From positions 1-41,055 of the forward strand of contig JAUNGB010000044.1 in NCBI GenBank assembly GCA_030524715.1: a stretch of DNA of 41,055 nucleotides, read 5' to 3'. Under the pieces are notes generated by a model. It saw nothing but the letters and a program-made list of their open reading frames with translations. It was not told where the DNA came from and made no database searches. The position numbers were made by a program, and so were the translations under genes. Source of the DNA: Eubacteriales bacterium (GTDB lineage Bacteria; Bacillota; Clostridia; Lachnospirales; Lachnospiraceae). Of the stretch, positions 31,569 to 40,371 are shown in pieces (position 1 is the first letter of the stretch; every line of letters begins with the position of its first letter).

Positions 31569-33077
31569 ATGAGTGAATATGTTGTTTCTATGGAGCATAT
31601 ATCCAAGAGCTTTCCGGGTGTAAAGGCTCTGGATGATGTGCAGCTTCATTTAAGACCCGGTGAGGTTATGGCGCTGTTGGGAGAGAACGGTGCCGGAAAA
31701 TCTACATTGATGAAGATTTTATCAGGGGTTTATACAAAAGATTCCGGTGATATGGAAATACAGGGACAAAAAATAGAGGGAAATTTTGATACGAAAAAGG
31801 CGCAGGCGCTTGGAGTGGCGATCATTCATCAGGAACTGAATATGTGTCAGCACCTTACTGTTGCCGCAAATATGTTCCTGGGAAGAGAAATTATGAAGGG
31901 CGGAAAGCTTGATAGAAAAGAAATGAATCGCCAGGCTGTGGAGCAGCTGGCCAAGCTTGGGATCCATGACCTGAATCCGGATACGGTTATGGAAAATCTG
32001 CCGGTGGGAAGGCAGCAGATGATTGAAATAGCAAAGGCGCTTCTGATCAATGCAAAGGTTCTGGTAATGGATGAACCGTCTTCCTCCCTGACAAATGCTG
32101 AGATTACGGAAATGTTCAGAATTGTAAGGGAACTGAAAGCAATGGGAACTGCAATTGTTTATATCAGCCACCGCCTTCAGGAGCTTCATCATATTGTTGA
32201 CCGGGTAACGATCATGAGGGATGGCAGATATATTACAGAAGGCAAATTTACAGATTTTACCATGGAGCAGATGATCGCAAACATGGTGGGACGTGAGATT
32301 ACAAATCAATTTCCGAGGGAAGATGTGCCAAGAGGAAAGAAGATTCTTGAGGTCAGAAACTTAAAAGCAGGAAAACTGGTGCGGAATGTGAGTTTTGATG
32401 TATATGAAGGCGAAGTGTTGGGCTTTTCCGGACTGGTAGGAGCCGGACGTACAGAAACCATGAGAGCAATTTTTGGTGTGGATCCTATAGAATCAGGTAC
32501 TGTTTTGCTGGATGGCAAAGAGCTGAAGATCACGGATCCGGAAAGTGCGATCAATCAGGGTATCGTTCTTGTTCCTGAAGACCGTAAAAAAGAGGGACTT
32601 TGCACAAAACTGTCCATTCGCGATAATATTGCGCTTCCAAACCTGGATATCATCTGCAGTAAGAGCGGACACATTAATAAAAAAGTCGAAAGGGAAATGA
32701 TTGAGAAAGGAAAAAACTCTCTCACTATTAAAATGGCAGGACCGGATGTACAGGCAGGAAGCCTGTCAGGAGGAAACCAGCAGAAGGTGGTAGTGGCAAA
32801 GTGGCTTGCACGGGATTCCCGGGTAGTGATCTTTGATGAACCCACAAGAGGTATTGATGTTGCTGCAAAGGTAGAAATATATGAGATCATCAATGACCTG
32901 AAGAAACGCGGCATCGGAGTCATTGTAGTATCTTCTGAAATGCCGGAAGTAATGGGGATTTCAGACAGGATCATCGTTATGTGTAATGGAAGGATTACCG
33001 GTGAGGTAGATGCCAGGGAAGTTTCAGAGGAAGCGATCATGACCTGTGCAACACAATTTGGCGATAATGCAAAATAG
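31569..33077 (+). CDS. Sugar ABC transporter ATP-binding protein (RbsA/XylG type)
   Basis: The 502-residue protein has two fused ATPase halves, as in carbohydrate CUT2 importers. The N-terminal half has GENGAGKSTLMK, LPVGRQQMIEIAKAL and VLVMDEPSSSLT. The C-terminal half has the degenerate P-loop GLVGAGRTETMR, then LSGGNQQKVVVAKWL and VIFDEPTRGID. It powers uptake by the permease and binding protein that follow. The start is 21 bases after the isomerase stop with GGGGGT upstream. Confidence 0.95.
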   Translation: MSEYVVSMEHISKSFPGVKALDDVQLHLRPGEVMALLGENGAGKSTLMKILSGVYTKDSGDMEIQGQKIEGNFDTKKAQALGVAIIHQELNMCQHLTVAANMFLGREIMKGGKLDRKEMNRQAVEQLAKLGIHDLNPDTVMENLPVGRQQMIEIAKALLINAKVLVMDEPSSSLTNAEITEMFRIVRELKAMGTAIVYISHRLQELHHIVDRVTIMRDGRYITEGKFTDFTMEQMIANMVGREITNQFPREDVPRGKKILEVRNLKAGKLVRNVSFDVYEGEVLGFSGLVGAGRTETMRAIFGVDPIESGTVLLDGKELKITDPESAINQGIVLVPEDRKKEGLCTKLSIRDNIALPNLDIICSKSGHINKKVEREMIEKGKNSLTIKMAGPDVQAGSLSGGNQQKVVVAKWLARDSRVVIFDEPTRGIDVAAKVEIYEIINDLKKRGIGVIVVSSEMPEVMGISDRIIVMCNGRITGEVDAREVSEEAIMTCATQFGDNAK

Positions 33078-33104
33078 TTTATAGAGATAAAGGAGATTTT
33101 GATT

Positions 33105-34103
33105 ATGAATAACGAAAAAAAGAGAAGCATTCTTTCTGCTCCTGGTATGGCATCTGTTCTTACTGCATATGCAGGCGTGGTGATACTGCTCATTATCTTT
33201 ACAATTATGAACCCGAATTTTATTAAACCAACAAACCTGATGCCTCTGATCCGTTCCATCTGCCCGTATCTGCTTGTAGGTATTGGCCAGGGTATCGTAT
33301 GTATTACCGGAAATATCGATCTTTCCATTGGTTCAGTGATCGGTATGTCCACAATGATTTCTGCTACTTTGGTTTGCAATGGAATGAACATTATTCTGGC
33401 TCTTGTCATTGACCTGGTCGTATGCATGGCAGTGGGACTGATCAATGGAGTTTTGGTCGGCAAGTTTAAACTTCCACCGTTTATCGGGACTCTTGGCACT
33501 ATGACCATCGGAAGAGGAATCGCGCAGTTGGTAAATGGAAACTATAACACAGGCGACATAGGAACAGAGGGAATGGTTACCTGGTTCAGAAATGTTTTCT
33601 ATTATAAAAGAATCGGATTTCTGTACTACAGTGTAATTATTACATTCCTGATCTGGTTCATATTCAACTATTTGATGAACTATACAAAATATGGCCGCCA
33701 TATTTATGCGATCGGTTCTAATCAGGATGCGGCAAGATTTTCAGGTGTAAATGTTTTTAAAACCACCACGATTGCCTATTTGATCTCCGCATTCTGCTCC
33801 TTTATTGTAGGCCTGATCATGACGGCACAGGCAGGTATGGGGAATATGCAGGCAGGTCTTTCCTACGAAATGTACGGCGTAGCTGCTGCTGTTATCGGCG
33901 GTATTTCTACATTAGGCGGAAGCGGCCTTCTGGTAGGTACGATTGCAGGCGCATCTGTCTGGGCAATCCTGCAGAACGGCCTTACCATGGCAAACGTACC
34001 GGCTGCTCTTAGAAATATCATCATTGGAATCATCGTTGTTGCGTGTGTTCTGATCGATATTGCCCGCCGCAATGGTATGATCGGTAAAAAGAAAGAAGCA
34101 TAA
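33105..34103 (+). CDS. Sugar ABC transporter permease (RbsC type)
   Basis: The 332-residue membrane protein has about eight to ten hydrophobic segments and the CUT2 permease features: GIVCITGNIDLSIGSVIGMS, LPPFIGTLGTMTIGRGIAQL, YAIGSNQDAARFSGVNV and AVIGGISTLGGSGLLVGT. It forms the channel of the importer. ATG 33105 follows AAGGAG by 9 bases; a TTG at 33099 is less likely. Confidence 0.95.
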   Translation: MNNEKKRSILSAPGMASVLTAYAGVVILLIIFTIMNPNFIKPTNLMPLIRSICPYLLVGIGQGIVCITGNIDLSIGSVIGMSTMISATLVCNGMNIILALVIDLVVCMAVGLINGVLVGKFKLPPFIGTLGTMTIGRGIAQLVNGNYNTGDIGTEGMVTWFRNVFYYKRIGFLYYSVIITFLIWFIFNYLMNYTKYGRHIYAIGSNQDAARFSGVNVFKTTTIAYLISAFCSFIVGLIMTAQAGMGNMQAGLSYEMYGVAAAVIGGISTLGGSGLLVGTIAGASVWAILQNGLTMANVPAALRNIIIGIIVVACVLIDIARRNGMIGKKKEA

Positions 34104-34232
34104 AAAGCAAGTATAAAATCGGATTGCGGATATCCGTTTGGCACGGAATTTACCGGAACTCTGAGGGGATTCGGAAATTTATAAAAAACTCCGGAAACAT
34201 CCGGAAATATAATAATCAGGAGGAAAACAAAA

Positions 34233-35180
34233 ATGAAGAAAAAACTTATGGCAATGGCAATGGCAGGTGCAATGATGGCTGCAATGGTAACCGCAGTTTA
34301 TGCGGAGGAACCGGTTGAGACTAAAGTGGGCCTTATTACCATGGACTCTATGGATGTTCACTGGGTACGTCTGGAGGAAGCTGCCGAAAACAAAGTAGCT
34401 GAACTGAATGAGGCAGGAAACAAAATCGAGATGAACTGGTATGCACCAGAAACAAAAGACAATGCACAGCAGATTGAAAAAATCAATGCCGCGATTTCTG
34501 ATGGATGTAACTACATTATTATCGCATGTAATGATGCCACATCCGCGAATATGACCCTTCAGGAAGCTATGGATCAGGGAATTAAAGTAATCTACGTAGA
34601 TTCACCGTCATCTTTGGAAGGTGAGGTCACATTTGCGACAGACAACTATGCAGGTGGCGTGCAGGCAGGCGAATATCTGTTGAATGCACTTACAGAAGCC
34701 GGTATTACAGAAGGAACCATCGGTATTGTGGACGCACAGGCCGGTGTTGACTCCTGCCAGAATCGTTATGATGGTTTTGCGTCTGTATTCGAAGAAACAG
34801 ATTTTGAACTCGGTGAAAGACAATATTCCGAAGGAGACAACTCCAAGGCACAGGAGCTTGCAAATACTTTGATCGCAAATGGAGCGGTTGCGATTTACGG
34901 AACAAACGATGGCGCTACAAATGGAGCGGCGGCAGCCGTAGCCGATGCTGTAAATAATGGACAGACAGTATATTGTGTAGGGTGGGATAAATCCGATACA
35001 AATATTGCCTATGTCGAAAAAGGTTCGCTTCTTGCATTTATGGCTCAGAATCCAAATGTCATGGGCGAAAAAGCAATCGAAGCAGTAGTTTCTATTGAAA
35101 ACGGCGAAGATTTCGAGGGCGAAGTTGTGGATACAGGTGTTTCCACAGTGGATGCATCCAATGTAGCAGATTTCAAATAA
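34233..35180 (+). CDS. Sugar-binding protein of the ABC importer (RbsB type) without lipobox
   Basis: The 315-residue product is a periplasmic-binding-protein type 1 fold: VGLITMDSMDVHWVRLEEAA, AISDGCNYIIIACNDATS and TIGIVDAQAGVDSCQNRYDG. Its signal is MKKKLMAMAMAGAMMAAMVT followed by AVYA, with predicted cleavage before EEP. There is no cysteine at the expected lipoprotein position, whereas binding proteins of Gram-positive importers normally are lipid-anchored. It may be secreted, held by the permease, or retained through an uncleaved signal. The SD is AGGAGG. The 129-base gap upstream has no terminator. Confidence 0.92.
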   Translation: MKKKLMAMAMAGAMMAAMVTAVYAEEPVETKVGLITMDSMDVHWVRLEEAAENKVAELNEAGNKIEMNWYAPETKDNAQQIEKINAAISDGCNYIIIACNDATSANMTLQEAMDQGIKVIYVDSPSSLEGEVTFATDNYAGGVQAGEYLLNALTEAGITEGTIGIVDAQAGVDSCQNRYDGFASVFEETDFELGERQYSEGDNSKAQELANTLIANGAVAIYGTNDGATNGAAAAVADAVNNGQTVYCVGWDKSDTNIAYVEKGSLLAFMAQNPNVMGEKAIEAVVSIENGEDFEGEVVDTGVSTVDASNVADFK

Positions 35181-35233
35181 TTAACTTTTTATCAAAGTAC
35201 AGCCATAAGCTGCAAAACTCTGCAGCATCATTC

Positions 35234-35315
35234 AGCCGGAAGCCCGACTGTTCTCATTAAGAATACGGATCCTGTTTGTAAGCGTATTCCAGAGACAGCA
35301 GCTTCCGGCTTCTGT
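35234..35315 (+). terminator. Long-stem terminator ending the sugar operon
   Basis: AGCCGGAAGC (35234-35243) pairs with GCTTCCGGCT (35301-35310), enclosing an inner stem GAATACG/CGTATTC (35261-35267 and 35283-35289). The outer stem is followed by TCTGTTTTCC. The size and the nested structure are larger than usual, but a terminator is the simplest reading. Confidence 0.6.
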
Positions 35316-35420
35316 TTTCCTGAAAATTTAGAAAATACAGAAAATACATCATGGGCGTATGACTTGATAAATCCAACTTTCTGTGGTAGCATAGAAAACA
35401 GAAACAGGAGGTGCTTGAAG

Positions 35421-35666
35421 ATGTGTTATCTAATTGCGAAGGATCGTGATGCTCACGGTTGCTATGCGTTGAAAACAAAGCACGGGCAACATCTGGTAGA
35501 AATGAAGAAAGAACTTAATAAGGCGGTTGGTTATAAAGGAGTGCAGCTTGTAACAATCAGCAGACCGACAGCGTATGGTGAATATGCTCCTTACCATTTT
35601 ATTGACACGGAGCAAGAATTTAAAACACTTGTGAAAGCTATGCGTCATGAGGAAAACGGAGATTGA
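35421..35666 (+). CDS. Small conserved protein, possibly DUF6718 family
   Basis: The 81-residue soluble protein begins MCYLIAKDRDAHGCYALKTK and contains VQLVTISRPTAYGEYAPYHF. I recall this pattern from a widespread small family in Clostridia (annotated as DUF6718), but its role is unknown and the name is from memory. There are no membrane segments and no catalytic motif I can recognise. ACAGGAGGT lies 9 bases before ATG 35421; a more upstream in-frame start at 35364 has no ribosome site. Confidence 0.6.
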   Translation: MCYLIAKDRDAHGCYALKTKHGQHLVEMKKELNKAVGYKGVQLVTISRPTAYGEYAPYHFIDTEQEFKTLVKAMRHEENGD

Positions 35667-35679
35667 TGAGTGGTGTTGA

Positions 35680-35910
35680 AATTGTGAAGCAGCGGCTCAC
35701 ATCGGTATCAGCCTAACTGAATACATAGGTTTTATTTTGCTTATTACCGGAGTAATACTTTCTTATAGAGATTATATTAGTTTGCAAGAACATCCGGAAT
35801 GGAGTGCACCGTTATATGTGGTTCTTGTTAAATTTGTTGCTTTTCTGGCGCTTTCTATTATAGTTTATTTCATTCTTTCTTTTATTAAAAAATCATTTAA
35901 AGGAAGGTAA
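35680..35910 (+). pseudogene. Decayed small two-helix membrane protein
   Basis: An open frame without a start codon encodes ISLTEYIGFILLITGVILSY, a short loop (YISLQEHPEWSAPLY), a second membrane helix (KFVAFLALSIIVYFILSFI) and a basic tail. In-frame TGA precedes it at 35677, and neither ATG, GTG nor TTG is available before the first helix. It is therefore probably 5'-truncated or frame-shifted. The rest of the 35911-36047 gap has only short broken frames. Confidence 0.45.
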
Positions 35911-36047
35911 TTGGATGAAGAAGATTTTATCAATATAACAATATAAAAAAGGCAAAGGGCTACAAATGTCTGCTTTATTGGAAGGGTAAAATCAAATAAT
36001 AGTGGATATGCATCCGGGAGTGCAGCTTCGGAAGGGGTGTGTAGTGA

Positions 36048-37643
36048 ATGGGAATGTTTGTTAATTCAGGAAACGGGGCGTTTCAGGTTGCGCTTAATTC
36101 AGAAATATATGTAGATAAAACAGGACTGATAAAATATACCAACAGAGTTATGAACACGCTGCAGGGGTATATCTGCAACAGCCGTCCGAGGCGTTTTGGA
36201 AAATCAATTACAGCCAATATGCTGACGGCTTACTATAGCAGGGGCTGTGATTCTGAGGAAATGTTCTCGAATCTTGAAATCAGCAAGAGTCCGGATTTCA
36301 GGAAGCACCTGAATAAATATGATGTGATCCATCTTGATATTCAATGGTGCCTTGAGCCTGCGGGCGGCGCAGGACGTGTGGTATCCTACATCACGGAGAA
36401 AACGATTGAAGAATTAAGAGAATACTATCCGGGTGAACTGCCGGAAGGAATCAATTCTCTGCCGGAAGCCTTGTCCCGTATCAATACGTTGACCGGGAAG
36501 AAGTTCATTGTGATTATTGATGAATGGGATGTCCTGATCCGGGATGAAGCAGGCAACACCAAAGTGCAGGAAGATTATATCAATTTCCTGAGAGCTATGT
36601 TTAAGGGGACAGAACCAACAAAATATATTCAGTTGGGATATTTGACCGGCATTCTTCCTATTAAAAAAGAAAAGACACAATCGGCACTGAATAATTTTAA
36701 AGACTATTCTATGGTGAATGCCGGGCCGCTTGCACCGTATGTTGGTTTCACAGAGAGCGAAGTGCGGGGGTTATGTGAAACGTATCGTCAGGACTTTGAT
36801 GAAGTTCGGAGATGGTATGATGGCTATCAGCTTGGAAAATATCATGTTTATAATCCAAATGCGGTTGTGAATCTGATGTTTGAAGGGGATTTTCAAAGTT
36901 TCTGGTCGGGAACTGCATCCTATGAGGCTATTGTACCCTTCATCAACATGGATTTCGATGGCCTGAAGAGTGCAATTATTGAGATGCTTTCGGGTAATCG
37001 TGTTTCTGTAGATGTGACTTCATTCCAAAACGATATAACGAACTTTGCAAACAAAGATGATGTCCTCACATACCTGATTCACCTTGGATATCTTGGGTAT
37101 GACCAGAAAATAAGAACCGCTTTCGTTCCCAACGAGGAAATCAGGCAGGAGTTGATCAGGGCAACTAAGCGAAAGACGTGGAATGAACTTGTTGTATTCC
37201 AGCAGAAATCGGAGGAATTGCTTAATCAAACACTTTCCATGGATGGAGATGCGGTAGCAAGGGGTATCGAAATGATACACAGAGAATATGTTTCTTCCTT
37301 ACAGTATAATAATGAGAACTCTTTAAGCAGCGTTCTGTCAATCGCATATCTGAGTACGATGCAGTATTATTTCAAGCCGATTAGAGAACTGCCCACGGGT
37401 CTTGGATTTGCGGATTTAGTGTTTATCCCGAAACCGGAATACAGCCCTTCTTATCCACTACTGATAGTAGAACTGAAATGGAACAAGTCGGCTCAGACCG
37501 CGCTGCAGCAAATTAAAAATAAAAAGTATCCGGATTCTATCATGAGTTATACAGGTAATGTTCTTTTGGTCGGTATTAGCTATAATAAAAAATCAAAGAT
37601 TCATGAGTGCAGAATCGAAAGATACGAAAGAACTGACACTTGA
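36048..37643 (+). CDS. AAA-like ATPase with C-terminal PD-(D/E)XK nuclease domain (first of two)
   Basis: The 531-residue product belongs to the AAA-ATPase_like/DUF1703 family. The N-terminal half has the unusual P-loop RPRRFGKS (46-53) and IIDEWDVLIR (Walker-B-like). The last ~90 residues carry a PD-(D/E)XK nuclease-like core with GFADLVF (D456), VELKW (E475 and K477) and QIKNKKY. Such proteins are expanded in Clostridia and Bacteroides; their role (defence, mobile-element or regulatory) is not settled. GAAGGGGTG precedes ATG 36048 by 8 bases. A paralogue follows in tandem. Confidence 0.85.
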   Translation: MGMFVNSGNGAFQVALNSEIYVDKTGLIKYTNRVMNTLQGYICNSRPRRFGKSITANMLTAYYSRGCDSEEMFSNLEISKSPDFRKHLNKYDVIHLDIQWCLEPAGGAGRVVSYITEKTIEELREYYPGELPEGINSLPEALSRINTLTGKKFIVIIDEWDVLIRDEAGNTKVQEDYINFLRAMFKGTEPTKYIQLGYLTGILPIKKEKTQSALNNFKDYSMVNAGPLAPYVGFTESEVRGLCETYRQDFDEVRRWYDGYQLGKYHVYNPNAVVNLMFEGDFQSFWSGTASYEAIVPFINMDFDGLKSAIIEMLSGNRVSVDVTSFQNDITNFANKDDVLTYLIHLGYLGYDQKIRTAFVPNEEIRQELIRATKRKTWNELVVFQQKSEELLNQTLSMDGDAVARGIEMIHREYVSSLQYNNENSLSSVLSIAYLSTMQYYFKPIRELPTGLGFADLVFIPKPEYSPSYPLLIVELKWNKSAQTALQQIKNKKYPDSIMSYTGNVLLVGISYNKKSKIHECRIERYERTDT

Positions 37644-37697
37644 GAGCACAAAATTAATACGATGGTTTTTTTGATTTTTTTCAAAACCGGAGTTTGC

Positions 37698-37728
37698 TAT
37701 AATGGGAATATCAGAAAGAGGTGCGGAA
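37698..37728 (+). promoter_or_regulatory. -10 element before the second AAA-like gene
   Basis: TATAAT (37698-37703) with TTGC just upstream lies after a T-rich stretch (~37666-37682); the -35 is weak. The hexamer overlaps the first in-frame ATG at 37702. Transcription from it would start after that codon, so ATG 37729, preceded by AGAGG, is the real start. Confidence 0.5.
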
Positions 37729-39354
37729 ATGGGAATATATTTAAATAGTAACGCATCCTATTTTTTATATAAAAGCGAATCGGACAGCGCATATTTTGTG
37801 GATAAATCTTTACTTTTAACAGAGTTATTTCCTCTGCTGGAAGTCGGAAACAGACATATTTGCATTACACGTCCGCGAAGATTCGGAAAGACGGTCATGG
37901 CAAATATGATCGGAGCATTTTTTGGCAAAGGCACAGATTCCGGCGGGATATTTGACAGACTGTTGATTTCCGGAAAAACGGGTTACCGAAAGCATTTGAA
38001 TCAGCATAATGTGATTTATATTGATTTCAGCGTAATGGATGATGAATGTGCCAGCTACAAGGAATATATGGACGCCATCAAGGAAACGCTGAAATCGGAT
38101 TTAAGTCATGCCTATCCGGATATTTCATTCCGGGAAAATGGATCCGTCCGGGAATATCTGATGCGGATCTTTTCAGAGAAAAATGAAAAGTTTTTATTTG
38201 TATTTGATGAATGGGATGCGGTATTCAATATGCCGTTTGTGACGGAAAACGATAAGAGATCCTATCTCTTGTTTCTGAAAGGACTATTGAAGGATAAGCC
38301 ATATGTTTCTCTTGCCTATATGACCGGCATTTTGCCCATTGCGAAATATTCCAGCGGTTCAGAGTTAAATATGTTTATTGAATACAGTATGGCGGCAGAG
38401 TCAAAATTTGCTGGGTACTTTGGGTTCTCGGAATCCGAAACAGACATGCTTTACCAGCGGTATTGCAAAAACTGTGAAAGACAGGAAAAAGAGGCTGCTG
38501 TTACAAGAGAAGGGCTTCGTATCTGGTACGATGGGTATTATACAAAAACAGGAGAGCGGATTTATAATCCACGTTCCGTAGTAGCCGCCCTGACCAATAA
38601 TAATCTTGGAAGTTACTGGACCAGTTCCGGTCCATATGATGAAATTTTTTACTATATCCGGCACAATGTCGATGGTGTGCGCAAGGATCTTGCGTTGATG
38701 GTATCCGGTGAGGGAGTACAGGCGAAAATCCAGGAATATGCGGCAACCTCCATGAATCTTACGACCAGGGAGGAAGTTTTATCCGCTATGGTTGTATATG
38801 GTTTCTTGAGTTTTTACAAGGGAAAGGTATACATTCCAAATAAAGAACTGATGGATAAATTTGACGAAATCCTCCAGAAGGAACCTTCGTTGGGATATGT
38901 GTATAATCTGGCGAAGGAATCGGAACGTATGCTCCAGGCAACCCTTCTGGGCGATACGGACGTCATGGAGGAGATATTGTCCTATGTACACAATACGGAG
39001 ACGTCCATTCTTTCTTATAATAACGAGGTAGAATTATCCGCAGTGGTGAATCTGGTTTATTTATCGGCGAGGGATCGGTATCGTATTGAGAGAGAGGATA
39101 AGGCGGGAGAAGGATTTGCGGATTTCATTTTTTATCCGGAGGATAAAGGGGATACCTGCATAATCCTGGAATTGAAAATCGACCATACGCCGGAAGAGGC
39201 GATCCGGCAAATTAAAGAGAAACAGTATATCCTGAGATTCAAAGGAAAACTGGGCGAAAAACCCAAATATACCGGAAAAATTCTGGCAGTGGGAATCGGC
39301 TATGACAAAACGACGAAGGTTCACAGATGCAGGATTGAGGAAATGGAATCATAA
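37729..39354 (+). CDS. AAA-like ATPase with C-terminal PD-(D/E)XK nuclease domain (second of two)
   Basis: This 541-residue paralogue of the preceding protein keeps the same order: YFVDKSLLLTEL, the P-loop RPRRFGKT (from residue 48), FVFDEWDAVFN, YMTGILPIAKY, and a C-terminal GEGFADFIF (D465) with ILELKI (E481 and K483). The two differ throughout, so the duplication is old or the genes arrived separately. The start is set by the promoter and SD described at 37698. A hairpin terminator follows at 39405. Confidence 0.85.
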   Translation: MGIYLNSNASYFLYKSESDSAYFVDKSLLLTELFPLLEVGNRHICITRPRRFGKTVMANMIGAFFGKGTDSGGIFDRLLISGKTGYRKHLNQHNVIYIDFSVMDDECASYKEYMDAIKETLKSDLSHAYPDISFRENGSVREYLMRIFSEKNEKFLFVFDEWDAVFNMPFVTENDKRSYLLFLKGLLKDKPYVSLAYMTGILPIAKYSSGSELNMFIEYSMAAESKFAGYFGFSESETDMLYQRYCKNCERQEKEAAVTREGLRIWYDGYYTKTGERIYNPRSVVAALTNNNLGSYWTSSGPYDEIFYYIRHNVDGVRKDLALMVSGEGVQAKIQEYAATSMNLTTREEVLSAMVVYGFLSFYKGKVYIPNKELMDKFDEILQKEPSLGYVYNLAKESERMLQATLLGDTDVMEEILSYVHNTETSILSYNNEVELSAVVNLVYLSARDRYRIEREDKAGEGFADFIFYPEDKGDTCIILELKIDHTPEEAIRQIKEKQYILRFKGKLGEKPKYTGKILAVGIGYDKTTKVHRCRIEEMES

Positions 39355-39404
39355 GAATGGAAGCATAAGAATATAAGCGTTGCAGAAAAGATGGGAAGCT
39401 CCCC

Positions 39405-39470
39405 AAAAAGCTGTCTCACGCAGAAGTCCGTGCTTTTTGGCATGGATTCTTCTGTCTGAGATAGCTTTTT
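39405..39470 (+). terminator. Large palindromic terminator
   Basis: AAAAAGCTGTCTCA pairs with TGAGATAGCTTTTT (one G-U pair), enclosing CAGAAG/CTTCTG and an inner TCC-TGC/GCA-GGA stem, and ends in a T-run. It is symmetrical enough to work on both strands. The remaining gap to 39661 is AT-rich; an extended -10 TGGTATAAT (~39588-39596) probably starts transcription of the next gene. Confidence 0.75.
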
Positions 39471-39661
39471 GTATATTAAAGAAAATATTCCGTTTGGTTC
39501 TGTGAATTTTTTGGAAAAAATGGCTCAAAATGAGTTGTGAATACGAAAGACTATACTTTTGGATAGTGGCTTTTTGAAATTTTCTTTGGTATAATGCTGT
39601 TGAAGTCAGAAAATACATACACAGCAGAAAGACATGACAGAATGAAACGGGAGGATGTTTT

Positions 39662-40282
39662 ATGACAAAGAGGAAAAAGATTCTGGCTGTACTTACGGCA
39701 GGGGCGCTTGGCTTAATGACGCCCGTAAGCAGCTTTGCTTCGGATACCAGCCCCAAGGAGATCACATCGACAGAGGCAGGCAGCAACGCCGCGCAATTTG
39801 AAGCGACTGGAAGCTATACAGGAAATACCGTACAGACAAAGTACCGGGTGGAAATCACCTGGGGCAGTATGGAATTTGATTATGCGGCTCCGTCATCCGT
39901 CTGGGACGCCGATACGCTTACTTATAAGACAGAAGGGACAGGCAGCTTTTCGCCGAAGCAGGCCGGAGTCAGCAATAAGTTTTCCATAACCAATCATTCA
40001 AATGCCGAAATTGGAGCTTTGGGTAATTTTTATGGAACTGAGGCGGATGGGAACAACATCAGCGAGTCAATTCAGGGATTGATTACGGATGAGAATGGTT
40101 ATAAGTATACTATTGGTATGTCTACGTCGCTTTCGTCAGCAGCGATGGGTATAGAGCCAAACGATACGGATTCAGTGGGAAGAGCGCAAAGTCTAAGCTA
40201 CCTGCTGAAGATTACAGGCGGAGCGCTGACAAAAAGCGATACTCCGGTAAGTCTGGGGACACTTACCATTACTATAAGCTGA
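39662..40282 (+). CDS. Secreted protein of unknown function
   Basis: The 206-residue product has a cleavable signal (MTKRKKILAVLTAGALGLMT, then PVSSFA before SD). The mature part is rich in Ser, Thr and Gly with beta-strand patterns (KYRVEITWGSMEFDYAAPSS, NKFSITNHSNAEIGALG, SLGTLTITIS). It has no anchor, lipobox or cysteines. The pattern resembles WxL-like or pilin-like cell-surface subunits, but I cannot assign a family. ACGGGAGGA precedes ATG 39662. The next gene also encodes an exported-domain protein, so the two may form a surface module. Confidence 0.65.
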   Translation: MTKRKKILAVLTAGALGLMTPVSSFASDTSPKEITSTEAGSNAAQFEATGSYTGNTVQTKYRVEITWGSMEFDYAAPSSVWDADTLTYKTEGTGSFSPKQAGVSNKFSITNHSNAEIGALGNFYGTEADGNNISESIQGLITDENGYKYTIGMSTSLSSAAMGIEPNDTDSVGRAQSLSYLLKITGGALTKSDTPVSLGTLTITIS

Positions 40283-40371
40283 AATGTCAGGTATGAAATA
40301 TGAGATATGCCGCGCCGCATCCGTTGGCAGGCGGCAAAGTGCAGAGAGTAGAGGCAGGGAGGAGTTTATCC

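Noticed and set aside
32555-33508. 317-codon minus-strand frame
   Set aside because: It is a shadow of the ABC ATPase and permease genes, rich in Ser, Thr and Ile with no recognisable domain.
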